Positions 36,701-44,329 are shown, counted from the stretch's first letter. The stretch: DNA of 64,000 nt from Azorinus chamasolen (GCA_963576725.1 OY755247.1:15812526-15876525), one strand, 5' to 3'. Notes: generated by a model not told the origin, from the sequence alone. Program-made: numbers and translations.

Positions 36701-39603
36701 CCTGTATACATCAGGGTTAGAACTTAGCTCTTGAGAACCCGCAAAATGCAAGTGAAAATTGGAAATAACGAGTCGGAAATTTAGCCACAAGAAAAAAAAT
36801 GCAAGTACATATTTTGGCAGTTCAATTCCAAACATAAGATTCTAGATACATACGCTCAGAAATGTGAACTGAGGTTAAATTCAACTCAATCTAGCTCGGC
36901 ATTTCTCCGTTTTTTAAGTGCTGTAACTATTTATAAGAGGCTATTTATACCTATGGATAAACCCTATGCACTCCTTAGTCCTGTGCTGTAGCCCGGCTTA
37001 TAATGCGAACAGTATGCTGAAACGAGAACCAGTGTATTGCCACTGTATTGCCTGGTTCCCCTTTTTCTTGTGGGAAGTGTTCGCTCGGAAACCAGCCTGT
37101 CTTTACAATAGTCTGTTCCGAATCCGGTTTTGTCAAGTCAATAGACTGTCAAATTTAAAATGCCGCCGAAGAAAATATTTAAGCCAGACAATGACCAGTG
37201 CAAGTTAAATTCTTTGTTAGGAAGCGAGGCACCTGTATCGGCATCAAAGGCCAGGCAAGTGAAAATACTACAAATGTAACCATCAATTCAAACAGGTTTT
37301 TACCATAATGTCAGTCCACATACAGCTGGCTGGTGTATGATGAAGTGAATGACTAAATTTCTATATTCTGCAGCATCTGCACAGTGCCACAGATGCAGAA
37401 AAGATCGTCGCCTGCATTCAAAACACTGATTAGACTAGATTTTTGAGTGTTACTGTTATGTTACTTGAGAAATTATGTCTCCCCCATTTATAATGGGTTC
37501 AATGATTTTCTGCAGAGCTATGGGACTTTGGAAAATTTTGTCCATGCGCTGGGGGAGACATCGGTTTTTGTATCAAAATCAAATCTAGTTTAATCTTAAT
37601 GAGCCATTTACACTGTGCTGACTTTTTAGCTCACCAGAGCACAAAGTGCTCAGGGTGAGCTTTTGTAATTGCCTGATGTCCGTCTTCCGTCGGCGTCCAG
37701 CGTCCATCGTCAACAATTTGAATCTTAAAAAATCTTCTCTGAATCTACAGGGTTCTCAGCTTTTCATCTTTGGCACATAGCATCATGCCCCTGGGATCAA
37801 AAATGCCTTGTTTTCTGTAGAAGCATATAGTAAAACTTTGAAAATCTTCTCCTCTGAAACTGGAAGGTTCTCAGCTTTCATATTTGGCACATAGCATCAT
37901 GTTCAGGTCCTCTACAAAATTTATATAAATTATGCCCCTGTGGTCAAAATTGGACCTGCCCCAGGGATGGCCAGTTTTCAATAGAAACATATAGAGGACA
38001 CTTTGAAAGTCTTCTCCTTTGAAACTTGAAGGTTCTTAGCTTTCATATTTGGCACATAGCATCATGTTCAGGTCCTCTACAAAATTTATATAAAATATGC
38101 CCCTGGGGCCAAAATTGGCCTGTCCCAGGGGTAGCCAGTTTTCAATAGAAACATATAGCGAAAACTTTGAAAATCTTCTACTCTGAATCAACAGGGTTCT
38201 CAGCTTTCATATTTGGCACATAGCATCATGTTTAGGTCCTCTACAAAAGTTATATAAATCATTCCCCTTGGGTCAAAACTGGCCCGGCCCCAGGGGTGGC
38301 CAGTTTTCAATAGACACATGTAATGAAAACTTCGAAAATCTTCTCCTCTGAAACTGGAATGTTCTCAGCTTTCATTTTCAGCACATAGCATCATGTTCAG
38401 GTCCTCTACAAAAGTTATTTAAATTATGCCCCTGGGATCAAAATTGGTCCCGCCCCAGGGGTAGCCATATTTCATTAGAAACATATAGTGAAAACTTTGA
38501 AAATCTTCTCCACTGAATCTACAGGGTTCTCAGCTTTCATGTTTTGCACATAGCATCATGTTCAGGTTCTCTACAAAAGTTATATAAATTATTACCCTGG
38601 GGTTAAAATTTGCCCCGCCCCAGGGCCAGCTAGTTTTCAATAGAAAAAATTGAAAATCTTCTCCTCTGATTGTCTGGTGAGCAATATCAGGGCCATCATG
38701 GCCCTCTTGTTTCATATATTTAACCTGCATAATAAAAAAAAGTTCATTGGTTTCTGGAAAACCCCATTGTTTCAAAACATGTGCACTTTAATATTAATAA
38801 CTCATTGTTTCAAAATGTAAAAATAAATTTTGTAACTTATTTCAAGTAAAAGTCCAAATGTTCCGCTTTAATAATTTCAGTTTATTTCATGGCATAAAAA
38901 ATACAGTAAAATATGTCTAGCAGCCACGATAACTTATAATGGTTGTTAATACAGTGAAGAAATTTCAAGACAACACACTTTAAATTTTATTCTTTTGTAA
39001 TTACTCTTTAAGACAGATGGCAGCTTAATGCAGAAGACTGAAAGTAAAACCAAAAGCTCTCAAAGGAGCTTTGTGCATTAGTTACAGTGCATTGATTCAA
39101 ACTGCATTAAGCAACCATTTGCCTTTACAACATTCCGTACATCGTTAAAGAGCGGTCGCTACGGAGAGGGTCTACTGACGTCTGTATTCTCCGTCGGTTT
39201 TGGAATAAAAAAAAAAATGCCAGTCATAAATTAGTTTTGCCAGTAGAAAATTTGGGCACTGGCGAAACATTGCCATTGGAGAAAAAAGTTAAAGTTCGAA
39301 CCCTGGTACATGTACATATGCCTGTATAAAAATTCATGTAATAAATATTCATGACATCATTATTTCTTACATGAATATTCAACAGGGTAAATTAGAGATA
39401 ACTTTCAACTCTGGATCTGTGTCTACACTGTTTACATCGTCTCATGGCAAAACTGATACCTCCTGTTTTGTTTCAGGTTCACAAGTGCAATAGAAGAGAC
39501 AGTAAGAGAGTGTATGGTAGAGAATATCATGGAAAGGCCATTTATAGACCAGATTCTAAATAAAGCTCAGACATTCTGTAAAAGGACTTCAAGCAGTGTG
39601 TGA
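24673..39603 (+). CDS. STK16: Serine/threonine kinase, STK16-like (7 coding exons)
   Basis: Seen: exons 24673-24749, 27337-27577, 29358-29497, 31986-32106, 34147-34242, 35503-35627 and 39477-39603 join in phase to 927 nt, 308 codons plus TGA. The N-terminus MGCIC has Gly2 and Cys3/Cys5, the pattern for myristoylation and palmitoylation. A glycine loop GEGGFSV starts at residue 24, the ATP lysine is K46 (YAMKRI), the catalytic loop HRDIKPGN starts at residue 152 with Asp154, and the metal-binding motif is DLG (172-174) instead of DFG, followed by YRPPELF and DERTDIW. Known: STK16 of the NAK family has about 305 residues, is myristoylated and palmitoylated, has a DLG motif, and acts at the Golgi and in the secretory pathway. 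Length and motifs fit throughout, so I infer an active kinase. Introns are filled with MITEs and larger elements. Confidence 0.92.
24836..24911. mobile_element. T1/T2 MITE fragment
   Basis: TTAACCCTTTCCCAGACC and TGTCTGATCAGGGTCGG; cut on the right by the next T3 copy. Confidence 0.5.
24912..25139. mobile_element. T3 MITE
   Basis: ATAACCCATTCCCTCATA to GAGGGAATGGGTTAA; core GCTCCTATAGGAAC. Confidence 0.8.
25165..25640. mobile_element. T2 MITE hosting another T2 MITE
   Basis: Outer copy interrupted at AATCTTATTAATATTAA; its right end (ATGTCATTATTTCTTACATG) resumes after 25600. Confidence 0.6.
25353..25600. mobile_element. T2 MITE nested in T2
   Basis: TTAAGCCTTTCCTCCATT to GGAGTAAAGCATTAA; TTAA on both sides. 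Confidence 0.7.
25693..25945. mobile_element. T1 MITE
   Basis: TTAACTCTTTCCCTGTTC to TGTGGGAAACGGTTA; core GACGGCTCCTCTAGGAGCCG. Confidence 0.8.
25960..26176. mobile_element. T1/T2 MITE, degenerate
   Basis: GAGCAGACCCTGATCACACA core with one arm shortened; AGGTAAAGGGTTAA right end. Confidence 0.5.
26177..26400. mobile_element. T2 MITE
   Basis: ACACTTTACACCTTTGC, core GCTCTTGTAGGAG, then GATGTCATTATTTCTTGCAT and CACGGAGTATAA. Confidence 0.6.
26575..26814. mobile_element. T2 MITE
   Basis: TTAGGTCCTTACTCCATA to GGAGTAAAGTGTTAA; core ACGGCTCCTATAGGAGCCAT. Confidence 0.7.
26921..27294. mobile_element. Two fused T2 MITEs
   Basis: One copy's left half runs into a second copy's left half (joined at CTGTAGGATTTACTCCATGC). 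The composite begins TTAACCCTTTACATCATG and ends GGAGTAAAGGGTTAA, 43 bp before STK16 exon 2. Confidence 0.65.
27337..27577 (+). CDS. STK16: STK16-like exon 2 (N-lobe)
   Basis: A 241-nt exon, acceptor CTTTCAG|A, donor AGA|GTAAAT. It completes GEGGFSV and holds the ATP-binding Lys46, the helix-C region (AMREVEIMKSFHHPSLV) and the hinge area (TLIVMPFYR). Confidence 0.9.
27641..28771. mobile_element. T1/T2 MITE split by a tandem-repeat element
   Basis: Left TTAACCCTTTCCCTGTTC to 27709; right part from about 28620 with the core GACGGCTCCTACAGGAACCG and GATGGAAAGGGTTAA. Confidence 0.7.
27710..28620 (+). repeat. Tandem array of about 160-bp units with TCAAGGTCA
   Basis: Begins with a C tract and a (CTGT)n microsatellite, then five to six units sharing GGCCATAACTTTTGAACCAG, GACTTGATATTTGGCATGCA and GTCAAGGTCAAGGTCATCC. 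It lies in STK16 intron 2. ORFs here on both strands are repeat translations. Confidence 0.85.
28790..29033. mobile_element. T2 MITE, degenerate, core lost
   Basis: TGCATGAATATTCATGTAC, GATTCTACAGTTTCTGCCAT and AGAGTAAAAGATTAA. Confidence 0.5.
29139..29337. mobile_element. T2 MITE beside exon 3 acceptor
   Basis: TTAACCCTTTACTCCATA to GAGGGAAAGGGTTA; one arm partly deleted (CAGACAGCTAACCAGGG). Ends 20 bp before exon 3. Confidence 0.75.
29358..29497 (+). CDS. STK16: STK16-like exon 3
   Basis: A 140-nt exon (RGSIQERIEGL to PPYAH), acceptor TATTGTAG|AGA, donor CACAG|GTATAA. It ends inside the HRD codon. It is boxed in by MITEs that end 20 bp upstream and begin 14 bp downstream. Confidence 0.88.
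29512..29738. mobile_element. T3 MITE beside exon 3 donor
   Basis: TTAACCCTTTCCTCCATA to GAGGGAAAGGGTTAA; centre shortened to GCTCCTAGGAGC. Confidence 0.85.
29735..29876. mobile_element. T1 MITE, core deleted
   Basis: Shares TTAA with the previous T3 copy; ends ACAGGGAAAGAGTTAA. Confidence 0.6.
29889..30175. mobile_element. T1 MITE
   Basis: CTATGTTTATTCCAAATTTC is duplicated internally; core ACAGCTCCTATAGGAGC; right end GAAGTAAAGGGTTAA. Confidence 0.7.
30195..30590. mobile_element. GTGTCACCTGC-family repeat hosting a T2 MITE
   Basis: Starts TTTTTGTGTCACCTGC and resumes after 30552 with GCAGGTGACACATGTTCC then ATTCTTGTT. Other copies: 34761, 44458, 51360. Confidence 0.55.
30291..30552. mobile_element. 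T2 MITE nested
   Basis: TTAACCCTTTACTCCATG to GGAGTAAAGGGTTAA, with TTAA at both ends; core GATGGCTCCTACATGAGCC. Confidence 0.85.
30602..31059. mobile_element. Element with CTATAGTTCGATTT inverted ends, hosting P1
   Basis: CTATAGTTCGATTTCGAGCC at the left and GGTCAAAATCGAACTATAG at the right, about 458 bp. The P1 MITE 30736-30942 sits inside. Confidence 0.6.
30736..30942. mobile_element. P1 MITE nested
   Basis: CAATAAAACCCCACTTATAC to AGAGGGATGCTACTG, TA-flanked; centre AAGCTCCTCTAGGAGCTT. Confidence 0.8.
31178..31443. mobile_element. T2 MITE
   Basis: TTTACTCCATAAATACAACC to TTGAGTAAAGGTTAA; core GATGATTCCTATAGGAGCTG. Confidence 0.65.
31440..31689. mobile_element. T4 MITE copy 1
   Basis: T4 family: TTAACCCTTCGCTTGCTATT to GCAAGAGAAGGGTTAA, 250 bp, core GACAGCTCCTGCAGGAGCTG. 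Nearly identical to the copies at 43624 and 62720. Confidence 0.9.
31690..31985. other. STK16 intron 3 sequence, nothing recognised
   Basis: Non-repetitive DNA leading to the exon 4 acceptor. Confidence 0.4.
31986..32106 (+). CDS. STK16: STK16-like exon 4 (catalytic loop, DLG)
   Basis: A 121-nt exon holding DIKPGNVMVGDSGEAVLMDL, the catalytic and metal-binding core. Acceptor TTTGACAG|A, donor CAG|GTTGGT (weak). Confidence 0.9.
32275..32377. mobile_element. T1 MITE right half
   Basis: CAAACAGAACAGACAACTCC to ATGAGGGAAAGGGTTAA. Confidence 0.6.
32418..32642. mobile_element. T2 MITE
   Basis: TTTTGCAAACAGAGTAGACC, core collapsed (AGATTAGGGTCTGATTAGGG); right end GGGGTAAAGGGTTAA. Confidence 0.65.
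32639..32872. mobile_element. T3 MITE
   Basis: Shares TTAA with the preceding copy; TTAACCCATTCCTTCATAGG to GGAGGAAATGGTTAA. Confidence 0.8.
32910..34127. mobile_element. P3: 1.2-kb pogo-like element
   Basis: CACTGGAGATCCGTTATAAT left and CCGCATTGTAACGGGTCTCC right ends, TA on both sides. Subterminal CCGATATAACGCGGG and CGTATATAACGCGGG repeats. No transposase ORF, so non-autonomous. Hosts the T1 copy at 33663. It ends 19 bp before STK16 exon 5. Confidence 0.7.
33663..33912. mobile_element. T1 MITE nested in P3
   Basis: ATAACCCTTTCCCTCATA to ACAGGGAAAGGGATAA; core GACGGCTTCTAAAGGAGCCG. Confidence 0.8.
34147..34242 (+). CDS. STK16: STK16-like exon 5 (activation segment)
   Basis: A 96-nt phase-0 exon (DEAAERCSMLYRPPELFTVE, then TGTTVDERTDIW). 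Acceptor TAACAG|GAC, donor TGG|GTAGGC. It lies 19 bp downstream of the pogo-like element ending at 34127. Confidence 0.9.
34268..34699. mobile_element. P1 MITE hosting a truncated T3 MITE
   Basis: CAGTAAAAAACCCTCTAAAC to TTTAGAGGGTTTTTACTG. One P1 arm is reduced around AAGCTCCTGCATGATTTTGA. Confidence 0.75.
34336..34553. mobile_element. T3 MITE with right end replaced
   Basis: TTAACCCATTACCTCATAGG through CGTCAATATGAG; the usual GGAATGGGTTAA is missing and a 25-bp copy of the left host flank follows (34554-34578, same as 34315-34339). Confidence 0.75.
34761..35079. mobile_element. GTGTCACCTGC-family repeat
   Basis: TTTTTTGTGTCACCTGCCGA start, (CTGT) tract, GAGCAGGTGACACATGTG and ACACTCTTGTT end. 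End style resembles Helitron-like repeats. Confidence 0.55.
35115..35280. mobile_element. T3 half-element broken at the hairpin centre
   Basis: TTAACACATTACCTCATAAG through GAGCATTTGCTCC, where the tandem array begins. A 31-bp piece of the end is duplicated. Confidence 0.7.
35281..35502 (+). repeat. About 36-bp tandem array of acceptor-like units
   Basis: Six to seven units of the type TATGCCATTTTCACTCCTGT+TACAGTCATA. Most contain a pyrimidine tract plus TAG or CAG followed by TCAT; the final one is the true acceptor of STK16 exon 6. Confidence 0.85.
35503..35627 (+). CDS. STK16: STK16-like exon 6
   Basis: A 125-nt exon (SLGCTLYAMAFLESPFEKAY, then QRGDSIALAVLGNSVRFPQN). The acceptor CTTCTGTTACAG|TCA is the last of a series of near-identical acceptor-like units in the tandem array just upstream. 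Confidence 0.88.
35703..35928. mobile_element. T1/T2 hybrid MITE
   Basis: TTAACTGTTTCCTTCATA to ACAGGAAAAGGGTTAA; core reduced to CAGATCAGACCAGGGTCTGC. Confidence 0.7.
36203..36448. mobile_element. T1/T2 hybrid MITE
   Basis: TTAACCCTTTCCCTGTTC to GAAGGAAAGGGTTAA; core GACGGCTCCTATAGGAGCTG. Confidence 0.85.
37625..38712 (-). mobile_element. Pearl/Helentron-like element, reverse copy
   Basis: Same family as 13026-18357 but inverted: starts TTTTTAGCTCACCAGAGCAC, ends GGGCCATCATGGCCCTCTTG. About five core units with CTCAGCTTTCATATTTGGCA and TAGCATCATGTTCAGGTCCT. Confidence 0.75.
38951..39172. mobile_element. P1 MITE, decayed
   Basis: GATGGCAGCTTAATGCAG and CTGCATTAAGCAACCATTTG arms; centre AGCTCTCAAAGGAGCT. 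Confidence 0.5.
39477..39603 (+). CDS. STK16: STK16-like exon 7 (C-terminus)
   Basis: A 127-nt terminal exon (FTSAIEETVRECMVENIMER, then PFIDQILNKAQTFC), stop TGA at 39601-39603. Acceptor TTTGTTTCAG|G. The kinase-domain Arg in MERPFID marks subdomain XI. Confidence 0.88.
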
Positions 39604-39647
39604 AAACTGATACAATGTTCGATTCACTCATCTGGATGTTCTCAACA

Positions 39648-39861
39648 TTAACCCTTTCTATGCCTTTGCAAACAGTGACGGCTCCTTTAGCGAGCCGGCT
39701 GATCAGGGTCTTCTCTGGCTTATGATATAACATAGATATGATTATAAAGTTTAGGCCATGGTCAAAATTTCCTGTGTTCATGTGCTGTTACAACAGTTAA
39801 TCTAATTAATATTCATGATGACATTATTTCTTACATGAATATTCATGGAGTAAAGGGTTAA
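39648..39861. mobile_element. T2 MITE
   Basis: TTAACCCTTTCTATGCC to GGAGTAAAGGGTTAA; 45 bp after the STK16 stop codon, so it could lie in the 3' UTR. Confidence 0.8.
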
Positions 39862-39939
39862 ACTGTGTTATACCAAACTGAGGATTTAGTGCTAATATTG
39901 TTGAAAAATTACGTATAAGAAGTAATGATATCTTTTATA

Positions 39940-40185
39940 TTAACCCTTTACTCCATAAATATGTCTTTCTAGTTTCTTTGCCTTTGCAAGCAGAGTAGAC
40001 CCAGATCAGACAGCTCCTGTAGGATACATCTGATCATGGTCTGCTCTGTTTGCTTATGTTATAATATAGAGGTGATTCTGCAGATTCCACTATGTCCAAA
40101 CTCCCTGTTTCCATGTGCCATTATAAAAATGAATCTAATTAATACTCAGGATGTCATTATTTCTTACATGAATTTTCAATTATCA
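39940..40185. mobile_element. T2 MITE
   Basis: TTAACCCTTTACTCCATA; core GACAGCTCCTGTAGGATACA; right end eroded. Confidence 0.7.
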
Positions 40186-40193
40186 GCCGAATG

Positions 40194-40421
40194 ATAACCC
40201 TTTCCTCCATAGGCTATTTTTAGACCCAACATCTTTGAATGAATCTACCGAAAAGGAGCATTTACTAGAGAAAAGGAAATATTAGAGTTGTGTAATATTG
40301 AAACCATTGTGATAAATAGAGCATTTGCTCCTATGGAGCAAATGCTCTATTTATCACAATGGTTTCAAGAAGTGACTATTCCAGAGGCACAGAAAGGTGT
40401 ATTTATGGAGGAAAGGGTTAA
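40194..40421. mobile_element. T3 MITE
   Basis: ATAACCCTTTCCTCCATAGG to GGAGGAAAGGGTTAA; centre GCTCCTATGGAGC. Confidence 0.85.
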
Positions 40422-40423
40422 AA

Positions 40424-40485
40424 GAGTTTTGGATCCAGATGAGATGCTGAGATACTTGGCATCTCATCTGGATCCAAGTTATTTG
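40424..40485. mobile_element. T5 hairpin without ends
   Basis: TTTTGGATCCAGATGAGATG and CATCTCATCTGGATCCAAG form near-perfect arms; T5 ends are missing. Confidence 0.6.
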
Positions 40486-40861
40486 CAATTCAAGTTGTGT
40501 TTTAATAGTGCAATAAGGAATAATGTACTGAAAATGTTAATTTTTGTAAACCCGTGATTTTGTCACAACTTGCAAAATATGAAATATATGACATGATTAC
40601 ATAATCTTCAAGTAATATGTGGGATGGAAGGATTCAATTTTCTGTGTTTGTCATAATCCAGATTTTTGGCAATTCTGTAATAGAGAAAATGTCATTCGAA
40701 ATGTGCTTGTTTTCTAATAAAACTTACTCTGAAGTTTTATGTGGGACCAATAATATATTTACCTATATTTTGTTGTTGAAGATGTATAATTTTGAAAATA
40801 TTTATGACTGTATAAAACCTTTTTATCTTTTTTGTATGCCTATCTTTATGTGTGACTTACC
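40486..40861. other. Non-repetitive 3' flank
   Basis: Short ORF at 40617 has no recognisable domain; possible distal 3' UTR of the STK16-like gene. Confidence 0.35.
40716..40721 (+). promoter_or_regulatory. Possible distal polyadenylation signal of the STK16-like gene
   Basis: AATAAA about 1.1 kb after the stop codon, in non-repetitive sequence between MITEs. It is a weak candidate; a nearer non-canonical signal is possible. Confidence 0.2.
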
Positions 40862-41087
40862 TTAACCCTTTCCTCCATAAATACACCTTTCTACGCCTCT
40901 GTAATAACCACTTCTTGAAACCATTGTGATAAATAGAGCATTTGCTCCTATAGGAGCAAATGCTCTATTTATCACAATGGTTTCAAACTACAAAATTCTA
41001 AAATTTTACTTTTGTGTAAATGCTTCTTTTGGGTATATTCATTCAAAGAGGTTTGGTCTAAAAATAGCTGATGGAGGAATGGATTAA
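40862..41087. mobile_element. T3 MITE
   Basis: TTAACCCTTTCCTCCATA to GGAGGAATGGATTAA; centre GCTCCTATAGGAGC. Confidence 0.85.
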
Positions 41088-41091
41088 CGTC

Positions 41092-41265
41092 CCCAAGTGT
41101 TCAGACAATCTAAGCTAAAAAACACAGGTCCAGATCAAACTGCTCCTGAAGGAGTAGTTTGATCAGGGTCAAAACTCTTTGTTACTGGATCAGTCTCAAT
41201 TGACTTTAATATTCAACTACCTATACAAAGCCATGGGGAGTGGAGATTGTCTGAATAGTTTGCTT
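41092..41265. mobile_element. Distinct small MITE with the shared core style
   Basis: Ends AGTGTTCAGACAATCT / AGATTGTCTGAATAGT; hairpin GTCCAGATCAAACTGCTCC-TGAA-GGAG with ATCAGGGTC on the return arm. Confidence 0.6.
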
Positions 41266-41285
41266 ATTACGTTTTCAATGCTGTT

Positions 41286-41535
41286 TTAACCCTTTCCCTC
41301 ATATAAACGTGTTTTCACACATTTGCAAACAGAGTAGACCCAGATCAGACGGCTCCTTGAGGAGCCGTCTGATCAGGGTCTACTCTGTTTGCCAGTGGAA
41401 TTTGAAATATCTCTTTCTTTTCTTTCTAAAATGGCTACAATGGTCCACCTTCCATATTTCTTTATAACTATTTTCTTCATGAATATTCAGTAGGTATTGA
41501 AATTTGGCCTAAATACAGAACAGGGAAAGGGTTAA
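41286..41535. mobile_element. T1 MITE (first of three sharing TTAA)
   Basis: TTAACCCTTTCCCTCATA to ACAGGGAAAGGGTTAA; core GACGGCTCCTTGAGGAGCCG. Confidence 0.9.
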
Positions 41536-41756
41536 CCCTTTACTCCATAAATACGCCTTTCTATGCTTTTGCAAACAGAGAAGAGCCAGATCAGACAGCC
41601 TACAGGAGCCGTCTGATCAGGCTCTGATTTGTTTGCTAATGATATACATGTAGATATAATTCTTCAGTTGCAGTCTGCCATGTCCAAAAATTTGTGTCCA
41701 CATGCAATCTAATTAATATTCATGATATCATTATTTCTCATGGAGTAAAGGGTTAA
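41532..41756. mobile_element. T2 MITE (second of three)
   Basis: TTAACCCTTTACTCCATA to GGAGTAAAGGGTTAA. Confidence 0.85.
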
Positions 41757-41999
41757 CCTTTTCCCTATTCATATAAGAAATTATGACAACATGGATATTT
41801 ATTAGCTTAAATTTGTAATGTAAACTTTTCACAGATTTTTTTTCTTTTGACAGAAACCGTAGAATCAGATCTACATGTATATGATGTTAAAAGCAAACAG
41901 AGCAGACCCTGATTAGACACTCCTATAGGAGCCATCTGATCTAGGTGTACTCAGTTAGCAAATGCATGAAGGTGTTTAATATATGAGGGGACGGGTTAA
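41753..41999. mobile_element. T1/T2 hybrid MITE (third of three)
   Basis: TTAACCTTTTCCCTATTC to GAGGGGACGGGTTAA; core ACACTCCTATAGGAGCCAT. Confidence 0.8.
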
Positions 42000-42208
42000 G
42001 CAGATACATGTAATAACAAACAATAATGTGTTTATTTTTTCTTGTATACAGGGTTAATAAGGAGAGAATTGTTTTTTTGACTTGTGAACTTATGAATGGC
42101 AAAACTGCTTGCTTTTACTGTGTTTCATAAATGTAGTATGTAGATAAATATAGTTTGCGCTGTTTATATAAAGTTTAGCCCTGTAACTGCCAAATAAATT
42201 TAGTCTGC

Positions 42209-42438
42209 TTTAACCCATTACCTCATAGGCTATTGTTAGACCCAACAGCTTTGAATAAATCTACCGAAAAGGAGCATTTACTAGACAAAAGGATTTTTTT
42301 GAGAATTTTGTAGTTTAAAAACCATTGTAATATTTAGAGCATTTGCTGCTATGGAGCAAATGCTCTATTTATCACAATTGTTTAAAAAAATGGATTTCAC
42401 AGAGGCGTCAAAAGGTGTCAATATGAGGGAATGGGTTA
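42209..42438. mobile_element. T3 MITE
   Basis: TTAACCCATTACCTCATAGG to GAGGGAATGGGTTAA; centre GCTGCTATGGAGC. Confidence 0.85.
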
Positions 42439-42504
42439 ATAAATGTCTGTTACAGGTTTCAAAGTGGTTTTGTCTTCAGTTTCTTTTAAAAAATGTAATC
42501 AATG

Positions 42505-42590
42505 TCAGACATTTTGGATCCTGATGAGGAGATGCATGTACATGTACTTGAAATCTGATCTGGATCCAAACTGTGGCAGAAAGGTTATCA
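42505..42590. mobile_element. T5-like hairpin relic
   Basis: TTTTGGATCCTGATGAGGAG and GATCTGGATCCAAACTG arms, decayed middle. Confidence 0.45.
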
Positions 42591-42599
42591 AAGATTCAT

Positions 42600-42832
42600 T
42601 TTGACCCTTTACTCCATAAATACGCCTTTGCAAACAGTAGACCCAGATCAGACGGCTCCTGTTGGAGCCGTCTGATCAGGATCTGCTCTGTTTGCTTATA
42701 ATATGATTATGATTCAACAGTTTCTGTTATGGCCAACAATTGTTGTTTCATCAATTATTACTAGAGTTTGGCTAATTAATATTCATGGTGTTATAATTTG
42801 TTACATAAATATTCATTGAGCAGTGACAGGGT
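42600..42832. mobile_element. T2 MITE
   Basis: ACCCTTTACTCCATAAATA, core GACGGCTCCTGTTGGAGCCG, eroded right end. Confidence 0.7.
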
Positions 42833-42908
42833 TGTGTCGCAAAACATTTGTTAATTTTTACAAATAAATTATTATGGTTGTTTCTGGTTTAATTAACCCG
42901 TTACTCCT

Positions 42909-43143
42909 TTAACCCTTTACACCTTTCTATGCCTTTGCAATAGGAGAAGACCCAGATCGAATAGCTCCTATAGGAGCCATCTCATCAGGGTCTGCTCTGT
43001 TTGCTTATGATTTCATATAGATCTGATTCTGGAGCTTCTGCACTAGCCAAAATTTCCTGTGTTCATATGCCAATATAAATCAATAATCTAATAAATGTCC
43101 CATCATTATTTTTTACATAAATATTCATGGAGTAAAGGGTTAA
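42909..43143. mobile_element. T2 MITE
   Basis: TTAACCCTTTACACCTTTC to GGAGTAAAGGGTTAA; core ATAGCTCCTATAGGAGCCAT. Confidence 0.8.
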
Positions 43144-43623
43144 ATACTTTGTACATGTAAAAAAATGTTGACAATACATATCTAAGCCATTTAAATCATT
43201 CATGAATAAAAACTATAAATATTAATGATAGAGTGTTTGTTTATATACATTCAACTTTTAATAGAATGTGTTATGCGAATGCCTATGAGGGAGTAGGAGA
43301 GGGAGAATAAGAGGGGTATTTGGAAGGAAGAGATGAAGCATTTAATGTTGTTGTTTTGTAACTTTATTACACCACCACAGCAAACAAATTTTTTGGGGTA
43401 CATGTCAGTCCATTGGTTTGGTCTGTCAGTTGATCGGTCATTCAGCTTTTATTGTCAGCACTATTTCTTAGCAGCTCCTAACAGGATTTAAATGAAACTT
43501 TATATGCAGCCTAACAATCAAGAGGAGATTGGAACATCGTTACAATATTCTGGTCATAAAATTTTCCCAGAGGTGTGAGCCCTTGATTATTCACAATATC
43601 GTATAAGTGCTTGTATCGGGGTA
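43144..43623. other. Unassigned, with a possible dispersed repeat at 43370-43620
   Basis: The second half (CACAGCAAACAAATTTTTTG onward) has the look of a dispersed repeat tail, but no second copy is in the window. Confidence 0.3.
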
Positions 43624-43872
43624 TTAACCCTTCGCTTGCTATTCACGTCAATATACCTACCTGTAAATAGTAAAGACCCAGATGAGACAGCTCCTGCAGG
43701 AGCTGTCTCATCTGGGTCTGCACTATTTACAAATTGATTGTGCAACCAGTGCACTCCACAGCAGTGATTGCACAGCGAAATACTTGTACACAGTGAAGAT
43801 ATATGTAATTATACAACAGGAAATAGGTAAAGAAGGAGAAATGTATTTTAAAATTCAGCAAGAGAAGGGTTA
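43624..43872. mobile_element. T4 MITE copy 2
   Basis: TTAACCCTTCGCTTGC to GCAAGAGAAGGGTTAG; core GACAGCTCCTGCAGGAGCTG. Confidence 0.9.
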
Positions 43873-43982
43873 GTCACATCTCTGATAATTCTAGTTAATT
43901 TTTAGTGGAACATTACCAAACAAATTCACAGTGTCTTGGCCAAGTTTGAAATTCAGCAGGATTGCGTTGGTCTCCCTTGACT

Positions 43983-44329
43983 TATTAATCCTTTACTCCA
44001 TGAATATTCATGAAAGAAATACTAATACCATGAATATTAATTACAATTATAGCTTTAATAGCATACAAACACAGGAATTTTTGGCCATAGCAGAAACTGA
44101 GAATCATATCTATATAAAATCATTATACGTAAGCAAACACAGTAGACATTGATCTGGCTTTTGATTGGTCAGATTTGAGTTCTCAAGCTTTTGATTGGTC
44201 AGATTTGAGCCAAAGGCTCAAATCTGACCAATCAAAAGCTTGAGAACGATCTCAGACTCAACTAAAAGCTTTATAAGCATGGACCCAGATGGCTCCTATA
44301 GGAGCACATATTTATGGAGTAAAGGGTTG
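43983..44329. mobile_element. T2 MITE hosting a perfect hairpin
   Basis: TTAATCCTTTACTCCATG to GGAGTAAAGGGTTGA; its core is displaced by the AT-rich palindrome 44179-44247. Confidence 0.7.
44179..44247. repeat. Perfect 33-bp-arm palindrome
   Basis: GTTCTCAAGCTTTTGATTGG ... with a 3-nt spacer (AAA); the second arm is the exact complement. A partial extra copy of the arm precedes it at 44158-44180. Confidence 0.85.

Larger units (their letters stand above)
36713..39306. mobile_element. 2.6-kb hAT-like element
   Basis: Terminal inverted repeat CAGGGTTAGAACTTA / AAAGTTCGAACCCTG. Left flank GTATACAT and right flank GTACATGT could be a decayed 8-bp target duplication. A short reading frame at 37160 (MPPKKIFKPDNDQCKLNSLL) after a Kozak-like ATG might be a transposase start, but no catalytic region remains. 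Hosts the Helentron-like element 37625-38712 and a P1 relic near 38951-39172. Confidence 0.55.
36467..39395. mobile_element. T2-type MITE split by a hAT-like element
   Basis: Left part 36467-36712 (ACCCTTTACTTTATGAATA and the core GAGCAGACCCTGATTAGACA); right part 39307-39395 (CATTATTTCTTACATGAATA, CAACAGGGTAAATTA). Confidence 0.6.

Noticed and set aside
36966..37208. 80-residue ORF in the hAT-like element
   Set aside because: No domain recognised; a different frame starting at 37160 has the better ATG context, and even that is weak.
40288..40557. 89-residue ORF
   Set aside because: Spans T3 and T5 hairpins, so it is a chance frame through palindromes.
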